From: Apostichopus japonicus
Taxonomy: Eukaryota; Echinodermata; Holothuroidea; Aspidochirotida; Stichopodidae
Assembly: GCF_037975245.1 (NCBI RefSeq)
Contig: NC_092563.1
Coordinates: forward strand, 21,529,699-21,539,959
Direction of reading: 5' to 3'
DNA length: 10,261 bases
The position numbers were made by a program, and so were the translations under genes. This document shows, in pieces, positions 1-7,154 of this stretch (its first letter is position 1; the number at the start of each line of letters is the position of its first letter). Below the pieces are notes generated by a model that was given only the letters and a program-made list of their open reading frames with translations, searched no databases and was not told where the DNA came from.

Positions 1-46
1 AATCCTTGTATTTTTTTCTACACTTTATTAAAGCTCATAAGTGCAG

Positions 47-169
47 TTCTTCAAAAAAAGTGCAAGTGGAGCCACTGTTTAAGCTGAATACAGAGCCCAA
101 AGTGTCTGAACGAAAAGTCCAGGAGATTGTTGGTAAACATCGAGTTGCTAACATGATGGAAGTACATGG
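47..169 (+). CDS. Internal exon (exon 'a') of a partial SAMD3-like protein gene
   Basis: This is an internal exon of an uncharacterised animal protein. Only one frame is open (codons starting at 48, 51, ...). It encodes about 40 residues, including EPLFKLNTEPKVSERKVQEI and then GKHRVANMMEVHG. The other two forward frames hit stops soon after position 80. The 3' edge is sharp: CATGG|GTAAGT at 169/170, a consensus donor leaving phase 2. The 5' edge is less sure. A T-rich tract at 11-29 precedes possible acceptor AGs at 32-33, 40-41 and 45-46; I chose GCAG at 43-46. The charged, helical sequence ending in a Gly fits the segment that precedes the 'RTPPTVTKRK' block in the next exon. Family recognition (SAMD3-like uncharacterised proteins) is from memory. 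The cellular role is unknown, and upstream exons lie outside the window. Confidence 0.65.
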
Positions 170-1050
170 GTAAGTTTTATTTTTGTAGTTGTAAACATAG
201 AAAATCATGATTGCTGCAATGAAATGTTTAAAACTTTAACATGTCTATGAACATGGATTAATTGACACATGTAAGTATGTAAGTGCTCCATTGATGAAAC
301 ATTTAGCTGGTCAACCCATGAAGATAGTTGGAAATTGGAGAGTGGCAGTAACAATTTCTGACTGCCACACTTGTGCCAATTTTTAACCAGGCTAATTGGT
401 ATGTTCAGGTTACAGAATGAGTTGTCTGTTGCTTTGTCAGATCTGATCCTGAGCTGGGGATCCATTGTAAACTTAGCCTTAAAGATCTCCTGCATTGGCC
501 CCAAATTAGCACAATAATAGAAAAAATGTGTTTGCTTTCAAGGACAGTGATGTGACATGATCAGTATTAACCATTGAACACCAGGTATTGCTTTTCATTT
601 TAAATATTCTCCACAGACAATACCATATGCTGAAAGACACATGCTATTGAAATTGTGTACACAAACTTAGTTGGGCTAACCCAGGCAGTTCAATTTCATT
701 ATGTTAGAAACTTTCCTAGTTCATAGCATGTTATATTTGGGAGCTCTGACCAATACAGCAGATAGCTGAGCTCCTTTAAAGACCCCTTTCTCCTCTGTGC
801 AAGTGAATTTCAAGGCCCAGGTTATTAAATTCAGCATTGGTCCATTGTTGTTTTTAAGAATACACAACATTTGAACTGACCAGTATTGCAGGTTTATGTC
901 AGATTTGTGGTGAGAGAAAAGGGCCTTCAAGTAATCACTCATTTAGTAAGGCAAACATCTAATACACTAATATCACACTTTATTATGATATAATATACTA
1001 TTACATCATATTATAATACACTTTATTTCCCCCTACATCTACCATCACAG
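170..1050 (+). other. Intron 1 of the SAMD3-like gene
   Basis: This intron of about 880 nt is bounded by GTAAGT at 170 and CACAG at 1046-1050. The acceptor has a pyrimidine-rich run (TTTATTTCCCCCTACATCTACC) upstream. I see no coding exon, RNA gene or recognisable transposon inside. Stretch 960-1020 is strongly AT-rich (mixtures of TATTA and ATAATA). The word ACACTTTATT occurs at 975-984 and 1018-1027, and also upstream of the previous exon at 20-29. Confidence 0.6.
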
Positions 1051-1143
1051 ACGGACGCCACCTACGGTCACAAAAAGAAAAATGCAGTTGGTATTGTCAA
1101 CCTGTTTGAAAACCTTCAAGACCCATACACACCAACAGGTCAT
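1051..1143 (+). CDS. Exon 'b' of the SAMD3-like gene, containing an apparent 1-nt deletion in an A run
   Basis: This 93-nt exon lies between CACAG|A at 1050/1051 and CAT|GTAAGT at 1143/1144. Joined in phase to the previous exon it begins G-RTPPTVTKRK (codons from 1052). The conserved continuation NAVGIVNLFENLQDPYTPTGH lies in another frame (codons from 1081). One extra base in the A run at 1078-1082 would join the two. The pattern 'G+R+P+..K..AV.IV.LF..L.DP' matches the SAMD3-like family as I remember it, which is why I treat the frame break as damage or an assembly error and not as an alternative exon boundary. A less likely alternative is the weak donor GTACAT at 162, which would leave exon 'a' in phase 0. 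In the corrected frame the exon ends in phase 0, matching the next exon. Confidence 0.65.
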
Positions 1144-1778
1144 GTAAGTAATTAATTTAAATAAACTGCAGGAGGACCCAAGACCCTCACCAAGGGTTTT
1201 TGGATTAAACACTCGCTGTCATAGGGACATTATTGTAAATTTTGGAACTATACTTCAAAACAGTTGTTCTGCAGTATCATAGTTTAACATTAAATGCAGG
1301 GAAAAGGCATACAAGCATAGGAGGGGAAATGGTTTGTCTAATGCAGGGCCAGTCAAATTTTACATTATAGGTATCATGATCTTTCCAGGGCAAGAGGAGA
1401 ACTTTTTTTCTCACTTAAAATGTTGGGACATGCATGATTTGGAACTGGACATTGCCATGGAAAACATTTCATCTCCCCCCCCCCCCTTTGCAATTCTTCC
1501 TTTAGATGCCCATGACTTCAGTAGAAACAGAGGAAGTTGTGGTTAAAGGTCTCTTGTATAAGTGCTGTAGTTTTGCTAGTTCAAACTAAAATTACTGCCA
1601 CATACTCATAATTTCTGAGAGTGTTTTTGATGGTAAAGATGTCTTGGAAGCTACTTATGAAAACTCCTAGCAATTGTCAACCTACAGCTTAACTTGGGAA
1701 ATGCTATTAAGAAATCTCCAACTGGAGAGTGGTACATAAAATGAACCACAGCTAAGTACATTTCATTATTATTTTCAG
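1144..1778 (+). other. Intron 2 of the SAMD3-like gene, with a poly-C tract
   Basis: This intron of about 635 nt runs from GTAAGT at 1144 to ATTATTTTCAG ending at 1778. No exon or mobile element is evident inside. It contains an uninterrupted run of 12 C at 1475-1486. The short open frames in it (for example 1334-1546 on the + strand) have no recognisable motifs and look like chance. Confidence 0.6.
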
Positions 1779-2142
1779 GAAGCTTTTTATGATGAAAGAA
1801 CCAATAGAGGATTCCTTGCAGCAAGGATAAAAAAACGTCAATAGAGGAGAACATAATTCTGAACAATCAAACATAACTCCAAAGGACCCTGCCTGCAAGC
1901 AAGATGGAGAACCCATGCTTAAAAGGCCATTACCTGCTGTGTCTGATAACCTGCAATCTGAAGATAACACTACAGCAGATGTAAACTGGATGAAACATAC
2001 CCCTGCTGTATCTACAGATTCTAATTTGGTCTTTGAGAAGATGAAAAATACTCTATTAGTGAGGAGAAACATGGTCAATGCTATGAATTCAGCAGCGCAT
2101 ATAATAGAGGAATTTCCACAATTCAAGATTACTCCAGGCCTT
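1779..2142 (+). CDS. Exon 'c' of the SAMD3-like gene, containing an apparent 1-nt insertion in an A run
   Basis: This 364-nt exon opens after TTTTCAG (1778) and ends at CTT|GTGAGT (2142/2143), phase 0. In phase with exon 'b' it reads EAFYDERTNRGFLAARIKKRQ and then stops (TAG 1842-1844). From 1831 a second frame is open to the donor: ...NRGEHNSEQSNITPKDPACK, a low-complexity Ser/Thr/Asp linker, then FEKMKNTLLVRRNMVNAMNS, AAHIIEEFPQF and ITPGL. Removing one A from the A7 run at 1829-1835 joins the frames as ARIKNVNRGEHN. Two family blocks are visible: the 'G.EAFYD....GFLAAR+K' block at 1779-1835 and the 'F..RR......A..I..EFP....PGL' block at about 2029-2142, which in SAMD3-like proteins precedes a long C-terminal region. 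That region is not present here. There is no signal peptide or membrane segment. Function is unknown. It is either a pseudogene or a gene with sequencing errors. Confidence 0.7.
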
Positions 2143-3322
2143 GTGAGTATGACACAAAGTATTCTGACTGGTGTCATGTATTCTATTAGACTGTGGATTG
2201 CATGCATTTACAAGTGTGCGGGGGAGATATGTCTGTTATGGGCATGGACGTCGCTAGAGGGGGTGTGGGGGGTTGCGACTGTCGCACTTTAAATTTTCCA
2301 ACTGTCGCACTCTCATTTTCACATATTCTTATAATTTGCGAGTGACCTAACATTTTCGGTCAAAATTGACCTTCAATCAGTCATTTTCACCACGTTTTCC
2401 TTGTCAAATTGAGACATTGTATCTCGCGATCCTTATACTCCACCATAAAAAACTTTGTTAGAGTTTTGTTTGTAGCACACTGTTTTGCAAACCATTGTTT
2501 CATGGATTTGCTGTGAAAGAGGCAGTACCTCAGCAGACTTATGTCAGGAAAACCAGTGAACTTGTTGACTTCAAACCACTGTCATTACTGAGGATTCAAT
2601 CCAGATGTGATCATCACACTTATGTCTGTCCAAGGCACATAATTTTTCAATGAGTTAATTTTGCACATTTTTTGGCTGAAGTAACCCAGTCAGTGTTCGT
2701 TTCTAACAATTGTTTTTATCTGTGAACAGTTATTAAATTGTTTCGCCAGCTAGAATATTAGAGAACATGCTACAAATTACCTTTTAATCAGTGTTATGTG
2801 ATTGCCAATGGTTCAGTTATGTTCAAACATATAATTATCAAAGTAACACTGTGTTATAGTTCAAGTGTAAAGATATGAATACACAGTGTACATTGTATAC
2901 ATACATACATTAAAGTGTGATACCATTGGTTTCCATGCATGTGTTTATCAGTTTAAGACAAAGGTATAATATTAACTTTAAGCATTTATAAAATGCAAGC
3001 AGTATGATCTGATTTATCTTCATTAAAAAATAAGTTTCTAATCAGTTTATGGGCTTGCTCATGTTAGACAAGCTTTTGTTCATTCTTGTTTATGCACTTA
3101 ATAAGGTGTTTTCTGTACAACTGATGCTTCTAAGATGAATATAAAAACGTGTAACACATTTAAAATGGCATCTATGGCTTTTATCTGTTGTTTATTGCTT
3201 ATACATATTGTCCAGCCCAGACTTGGGCGATACCTTGGAAAGGTGTTATACAAAATACAGAATTAACACGATCTGGATTGGATAAAAAACTTGCAATTCA
3301 ACATCAGTGGGAAGATCTAAAT
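2143..3322. other. Non-coding; start of the next intron; one short direct repeat
   Basis: The consensus donor GTGAGT at 2143 opens an intron whose acceptor I cannot place in the window. I found no exon continuing the SAMD3-like protein here. The only internal structure noted is an 11-nt direct repeat, ACTGTCGCACT, at 2278-2288 and 2301-2311, next to a G-rich patch (2258-2273), and a short ATAC run near 2898-2910. The + strand open frame starting at 1915 runs past the donor to 2292, but the part after 2142 has no family similarity and I read it as intron. Confidence 0.5.
2278..2311. repeat. Short direct repeat ACTGTCGCACT x2
   Basis: Two identical 11-nt copies lie 23 nt apart (2278-2288 and 2301-2311), separated by AAATTTTCC-type sequence. 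They sit just downstream of a G-rich run. This is probably the edge of an old dispersed repeat; I cannot define its limits. Confidence 0.5.
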
Positions 3323-3553
3323 AACACCATTTTTGGTGTTAAAATCAATTCAGTTAGTGTTAATTTTACACCAACCAGAGTAACAATATCAACACCAAAG
3401 ATAATGAATTTAACACCCTTTGTGGTGTAAAGAAAGGGATTCTCAACTTGGTGTTAAGTTAACACCCGCTGGTGTTGGCAAATATGCACTCCAAAAGGAA
3501 TACAAATTTAACACCATGGGTGTTAAATTTAACACCCGAGTTTTTGCAGTGTA
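3323..3553. repeat. Palindromic AACACC/GGTGTT repeat cluster, MITE-like
   Basis: About 230 bp is built from the hexamer AACACC and its complement GGTGTT. I count six exact AACACC (3323, 3391, 3412, 3461, 3510, 3531) and four exact GGTGTT (3335, 3450, 3471, 3519), plus near copies such as TACACC at about 3368 and GGTGTA at 3424. Several pair as hairpins: AACACCA/TGGTGTT with a 4-nt loop (3323-3340), and a perfect 12+12 palindrome with a 3-nt loop (3504-3530). The cluster stops at TTTTTGCAGTGTA (3541-3553). Ends of this kind are, as I recall, common in dispersed elements of fish and marine invertebrates. I cannot see a matching left terminal repeat, so it may be truncated. The short open frames across it (3188-3430, 3420-3602) are by-products of the repeat. 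Confidence 0.7.
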
Positions 3554-4400
3554 CAACAGACACATCCCGACCTGTGATTCATTGATTAACGGTAAACTGT
3601 AACCGTAGGTGCTTTTTTGTGTTTTAAATTATGTGTTGCAACTTACCAGGTAGAAACAATTAAACACAAGAACACTGTGATCCAACAAATTTGAACACAT
3701 TGTTAGTAACAGATGATGAAGCCACAAATGAAAGTATGAGTTCATGTATAAGAATTCAAAATAATAACAATTTTGGAAGCTAGGAAAGTTTTAGAGAAAA
3801 TGGTTACACATCTCTAAAAGAGTAATGGCGTTCCGTTATAACAATTCCTCATTCATATAAACACTTAATAGACATGCCGTTTTACCTGCAACTTTAAACC
3901 AGGGAGTTGAAAAAAAATATTCATCTGTTTGCACAAATCGTAGATATAACCCTCAGTGTCAACGTGTAAATTGTGTAAACAAGAGTACAACGACACAGGA
4001 TTCGATATTTGAGCAGGTTTCCAATAACATGTTTTCGTACTTTTTGGAATAATATCTTTCTTTCTTTCTTTAAAAAAAACGCAACTTCTCAAAAGAACCA
4101 ACATTTCTTCCAATCCTTTGTATATTGAATTTGTTTCAAAACAAATAAATGATAACAATCAACCGCAAAGTAGAAGGTTAAAAACACTCCCCGGCGTTAC
4201 AAAGAAGTTTCATGCTGAAAGCAGTCAATGATGCGTTTCCAAATTTCCTGTGATTTGTTTTGCTAATAGTCCTTACCATTGTCTGCAAACATTTTTGCAT
4301 TTATAGTGCTCAATTTACACAACGTATTTTGTTTAAATAACTTATTTATATAGCGCATTATACCGACGGTCTCAATGCAACTAATTGTAACGTTGCTGTC
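3554..4400. other. Non-coding interval with a short (CTTT)4 tract
   Basis: I find no supported gene, RNA or transposon in this interval. It contains a perfect (CTTT)4 microsatellite at 4056-4071 followed by a run of A. A 97-codon open frame on the - strand (3865-4158) has no motif I recognise, and its composition does not look coding, so it is not called. Confidence 0.5.
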
Positions 4401-4651
4401 CATAGGCGTACGAGGCGGGGGGGGGGGGCAGACTGCCCCCCCAAAAAATTTTTTCCAGAGAACAAGAAATTCGGGCAAAAGTCCTGAAAAATTCGGGCAG
4501 CCTAAGAGGAGAAAAAAAATATATATATATATATTTTTTTGTTCTCCTCTTAGGCTGCCCGAATTTTTCAGGACTTTTGCCCGAATTTCTTGTCCTCTGG
4601 AAATGTGGGGGGCAGTCTGCCCCCTGCCCCCCCCCGCCTCGTACGCCTATG
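4401..4651. mobile_element. Fold-back (long inverted repeat) element, 251 bp
   Basis: The stretch is one near-perfect hairpin. It starts CATAGGCGTACGAGGCG and ends with the reverse complement CGCCTCGTACGCCTATG. The arms of about 110-120 bp match through GGCAGACTGCCCC, AACAAGAAATTCGGGC, AAAAGTCCTGAAAAATTCGG and GCAGCCTAAGAGGAGA. Differences are few: the length of the G/C runs, AAAAATTTTTTCC against ACATTTCC, and one base in AGAACAAG/AGGACAAG. The centre, at about 4527, is an (AT)n core flanked by A8 and T7. No clear target duplication flanks it. It has no coding capacity: the open frames on the two strands (4375-4671 and 4381-4656) mirror each other because of the inverted repeat. It is best described as a non-autonomous fold-back/MITE-type element; superfamily unknown. 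Confidence 0.85.
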
Positions 4652-5106
4652 CTCACCCCGAGAGAATTTAGCCCTTATATCTTGTCCATGAAGGTAGCTA
4701 TAGTCTGTAGAAAGTTAAGTAAAAGTATATCATAGTGTAGACAGTCTTTCTCACATTGTTTATTGTCAATAAATAAGTAGCCTTTAACTCCAGTGGAGCT
4801 CTCTTTTCTCTGGCGTTTTCATTTGTTCTTTTCCAGCAAAACCCTTAGCACTGTAAATACCCCTAACATCCCTGCTACGTAACGATACATATGTCAGCGT
4901 ACTGTACAGTATACAAACTTCACCTCAAGTACTTAAAGTAGGTGGTAACTTCAATCTAATCACTACTGGCACATTGAAGTATACCATATCAACTTGCTCC
5001 CAGGGGTGCTTCCCACAACTTTGAGTACAAGTTACGTTCGAGCTTCGCGGGCCAAACAGTATATCATCGATAGTCGGGTAATATAAATATGTATTGCTAA
5101 GGCGTT

Positions 5107-5109
<3 letters not shown>
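4652..5109. other. Non-coding interval, nothing recognised
   Basis: No gene, RNA or repeat could be supported here. AATAAA occurs around 4770, but no upstream exon ties it to a transcript. A GCTTCGC word at 5042-5048 is of the same type as those in the composite unit further right. Confidence 0.4.

Positions 5110-5150
<41 letters not shown>
5110..5150. repeat. (TA)n microsatellite, left side of the composite unit
   Basis: An uninterrupted TA dinucleotide run of about 41 nt. It ends 4 nt before the inverted end CAGGTGCGTATCCAGG at 5155. A second (TA)n tract sits directly outside the other end of the same unit (7099-7176). Confidence 0.95.
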
Positions 5151-5156
<6 letters not shown>

Positions 5157-5200
5157 GGTGCGTATCCAGGGGGGGCGTTGGGGGCGCGCGCCCCCCGGGT

Positions 5201-5318
5201 AAGAAAAAGAGGAGAAAAAAAGAGAAGAAAAAAGGAAAAAAGAGGGGAAAAGAGGAGGAGGAGAGGAAGGAAGGGAAAAGAAAAAGAAGAAAGAGAGAAA
5301 AAGGAGAAAAGGAGGGAG
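5201..5318 (+). repeat. 118-nt uninterrupted homopurine tract
   Basis: Every base from 5201 to 5318 is A or G, made of AAGAAAAAG, GAGGAGGAGAGGAAGG and similar words; the first pyrimidine is T at 5319. It sits just inside the left end of the composite unit, directly after a GC-rich palindromic patch (GGGGGCGCGCGCCCCC, 5180-5195). The Lys/Arg/Glu-rich open frames on the + strand and Phe/Leu/Ser-rich frames on the - strand at 5094-5469 are consequences of this composition and are not genes. Confidence 0.95.
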
Positions 5319-5701
5319 TAAAAGAAAAACGCGAAGACACCGGGAAGAGGAAGAGGAACAGTGACATCATTACAGCGCTGAAGGGTAGCCAGTGACGGAT
5401 CAATGATTTCGTAAAAGTGTGACTCACCCTACCCCTTACACCGACAACTCCATTTTTTGACGTTTCCATTTTCCCATCTCACTAATGATCTATATATATA
5501 TACTATATATGGTCTATCATAACGCGTGTGTAGAATTGTGCTATGAAACCAACTGTGGCTGGTCTCGAACTCGACCGTGTCGTCGGGGAACATGACGCAT
5601 TTTGGGATGGGGGCGACCGCCCGCCCCCCCCCCCATTCAGCATTTTTTTAAATGATATCGCTAAGTAATTTCAAAATAGAAAGTGCTTAGAGGCAATTTA
5701 C

Positions 5702-5783
5702 AAGGCCTGGGAAGTGTCATTTCCAGCGATCTGGGAGACATTTTCGGCCAAAATTTGCTTGTACGCTTCGCGCTAACAAATGG
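5702..5783 (+). repeat. GC-rich module, copy A
   Basis: First of four diverged copies of a module of about 82-101 bp. Shared order of landmarks: GGCCTGGGAAGTGTCATTTC, AGCGATCTGGGAG, ATTTTCGGCCAAAATTT, CTTGTACGCTTCGCGC, then AACAAATGG. It is shorter than the others, lacking the TGGCGCTNCGCTTAGATA tail, and is joined directly to copy B as a head-to-tail tandem. Confidence 0.8.
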
Positions 5784-5880
5784 TCCTGGGTAGTGCCATT
5801 TCCAGCGATCTGGGAGGCATTTTCGGTCAAAAATTTCTTGTACGCTTCGCGCCAACCTATGGTGGCGCTACGCTTAGATA
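5784..5880 (+). repeat. GC-rich module, copy B
   Basis: Immediately follows copy A in the same orientation and is close to it in sequence (CATTTCCAGCGATCTGGGAG is identical in both). It continues into the full tail GGTGGCGCTACGCTTAGATA. It is followed at 5881-5930 by further GCTTCGC and GCTACGC words. Confidence 0.8.
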
Positions 5881-6248
5881 ATTTGCCTACAGGCTTCGCC
5901 CCTCCCTTGGCAAATTCCTCGCTACGCGCCTGTTCGAGTTTGTAACGCAAACAGCAGATATCACATCATATCAGTGAGCATGAAAATGGCGTTCCAGGAT
6001 GAAAAGCCTCAAAACTGTCCGACTTGCCTGAAAAAAATAACCAAAAATTTTCGCGCGCGAAGCGCGCGTCCAACGTGTTCATGTCAATATCATATAAGCA
6101 AGCATCGGTTATTACATCGCATGCCATCATGTACCGTACGGTCCGTTCAAATTGCGCAGTATACCGCGGGATGCTAATGTAAACAACGACATGTCTCATG
6201 TAGATGTATAAAACGACACCTTATTCTTCGTTTATCTGCAAATTAGCC

Positions 6249-6349
6249 AGGCCCGGAAAGGGTCATTTCCGGCGATCTAGGGAGTATCTTTACTCAAAAA
6301 TTTTCTGTACGCTACGCGCCAACCAGTGGTGGCGCTCCGCTTAGATAGT
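6249..6349 (+). repeat. GC-rich module, copy C
   Basis: Same landmarks in order, more diverged: GGCCCGGAAAGGGTCATTTC, GGCGATCTAGGGAG, CAAAAATTTTCTGTACGC, TACGCGCCAACCAGTGG, then TGGCGCTCCGCTTAGATAGT. Its tail matches copy D almost exactly. Confidence 0.8.
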
Positions 6350-6416
6350 GTCGAAAGCGCCCCTACAGACCATTCTCGTCACTCCTGACCAATACCCCTA
6401 GCTCCGCCACTGCCGC

Positions 6417-6435
6417 CGCGCCTCCTACGCCTATG
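6417..6435 (-). repeat. Terminal-like motif shared with the fold-back element
   Basis: On the - strand this reads CATAGGCGTAGGAGGCGCG. The fold-back element at 4401 begins CATAGGCGTACGAGGCG. The match is 16 of 17, with the single difference in the centre. Downstream of this motif (- strand) comes a GC-rich patch, as in the fold-back. It may be the end of a related, nested element whose partner end I cannot find. Confidence 0.55.
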
Positions 6436-6955
6436 TGTGTAGTGTTCGGTTTCGGAAATATCTGCTATTTTTTCATTTCCTTCAACCAAGTTTTATAATA
6501 GCCGTTATAACAGGTTTTAATATTTCTACACCAATAAATTAACCGTGTCTGAATTTTAGAAAATTTCTGACCAACATTCTGCATCACACTTCCCTCTACT
6601 CGTGCAATTTTGACCGGTCTGTTAGGGGTTCAAGGAAGTTTTTCTATATTGGTTGTCCATAGATGCAATTTTGTACAACATTATGGGTATGTTTTGAAGT
6701 GAGTTTATTCACGAGAAATGTGAATTTTCAAATTCTGAACAAATATGGGTCTTAAAACCTTGAAAAGTGGGGCTGACGGGTATTGTGGGCCGCGACGTAG
6801 AATCACCTACAAAAGCAAAGACCCACAGGAGATACGATCAGGTCGAACATGATGTGTGCCGGGTTGACAATCTTCAAAAGGTTATGGATGGAAAAAAAAC
6901 TATTAGGAAATACTTAGTTTCTCAGAGAAAAAGTTTACATCTGGTTGGTCATTTC
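6436..6955. other. Interior of the composite unit between repeats, nothing recognised
   Basis: About 520 bp with no supported gene or repeat. A 71-codon + strand frame at 6767-6982 is open but carries no motif and runs into module D, so it is not called. Confidence 0.4.
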
Positions 6956-7056
6956 AAGCCCGAGAAGTGCCGTTTCCGGTGATCTGGGGGGTTTCAAAAC
7001 AAGAAATTTTCTTGTACGCTGCGCGCCAACCGATGGTGGCGCTCCGCTTAGATAGT
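6956..7056 (+). repeat. GC-rich module, copy D
   Basis: Fourth copy, adjacent to the right end of the composite unit: AAGCCCGAGAAGTGCCGTTTC, GGTGATCTGGGGGG, AAGAAATTTTCTTGTACGC, TGCGCGCCAACCGATGG, TGGCGCTCCGCTTAGATAGT. It leads directly into AATTCGCGCCCCCCGGGTT and the inverted end CCTGGATACGCGCCTG. Confidence 0.8.
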
Positions 7057-7098
7057 AATTCGCGCCCCCCGGGTTGGAAAATCCTGGATACGCGCCTG

Positions 7099-7154
<56 letters not shown>

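Larger units (their letters stand above)
5155..7098. mobile_element. Putative ~1.94-kb non-autonomous element with inverted ends, inserted in or flanked by (TA)n
   Basis: The left end CAGGTGCGTATCCAGG (5155-5170) is the reverse complement of the right end CCTGGATACGCGCCTG (7083-7098) at 15 of 16 positions. Inside each end lies a GGGGGGCGCG-type stretch (5184-5199 region; complement at about 7062-7073), so the inverted similarity extends inward with gaps. Both ends abut (TA)n tracts. The interior carries a purine tract (5201-5318), an 11-C run (5624-5634), four diverged copies of a GC-rich module, and a terminal-like motif at 6417-6435 that suggests nesting of more than one repeat. No transposase-like frame is visible. 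Small open frames (for example 5661-5950 on the - strand and 6767-6982 on the + strand) show no motifs. Single-element status is an inference; it could also be a mosaic of several insertions. Confidence 0.5.

Noticed and set aside
1752-2207. 151-codon open frame on the - strand
   Set aside because: It lies opposite exon 'c', which has splice sites and family-like blocks; this is the antisense shadow.
3865-4158. 97-codon open frame on the - strand
   Set aside because: No recognisable motif, no splice-site support and AT-driven composition; consistent with chance.
4375-4671. Two overlapping 91-98-codon frames on opposite strands with the same repeated peptide
   Set aside because: They are mirror translations of the fold-back inverted repeat, not genes.
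5094-5469. Lys/Arg/Glu-rich and Phe/Leu/Ser-rich open frames
   Set aside because: Produced by the purine tract and the (TA)n run; no other coding evidence.
5556-5572. 17-nt string TGGCTGGTCTCGAACTC, similar to the B-box region of human Alu/7SL
   Set aside because: The similarity stops after the short string, there is no A box at the right distance on the - strand, and nothing else resembles Alu. A chance pol III B-box-like word is the simpler reading.
5661-5950. - strand frames containing a repeated peptide (KF.P+M/NASQIAGN-type)
   Set aside because: The repetition is caused by module copies A and B; it is not a repeat protein.
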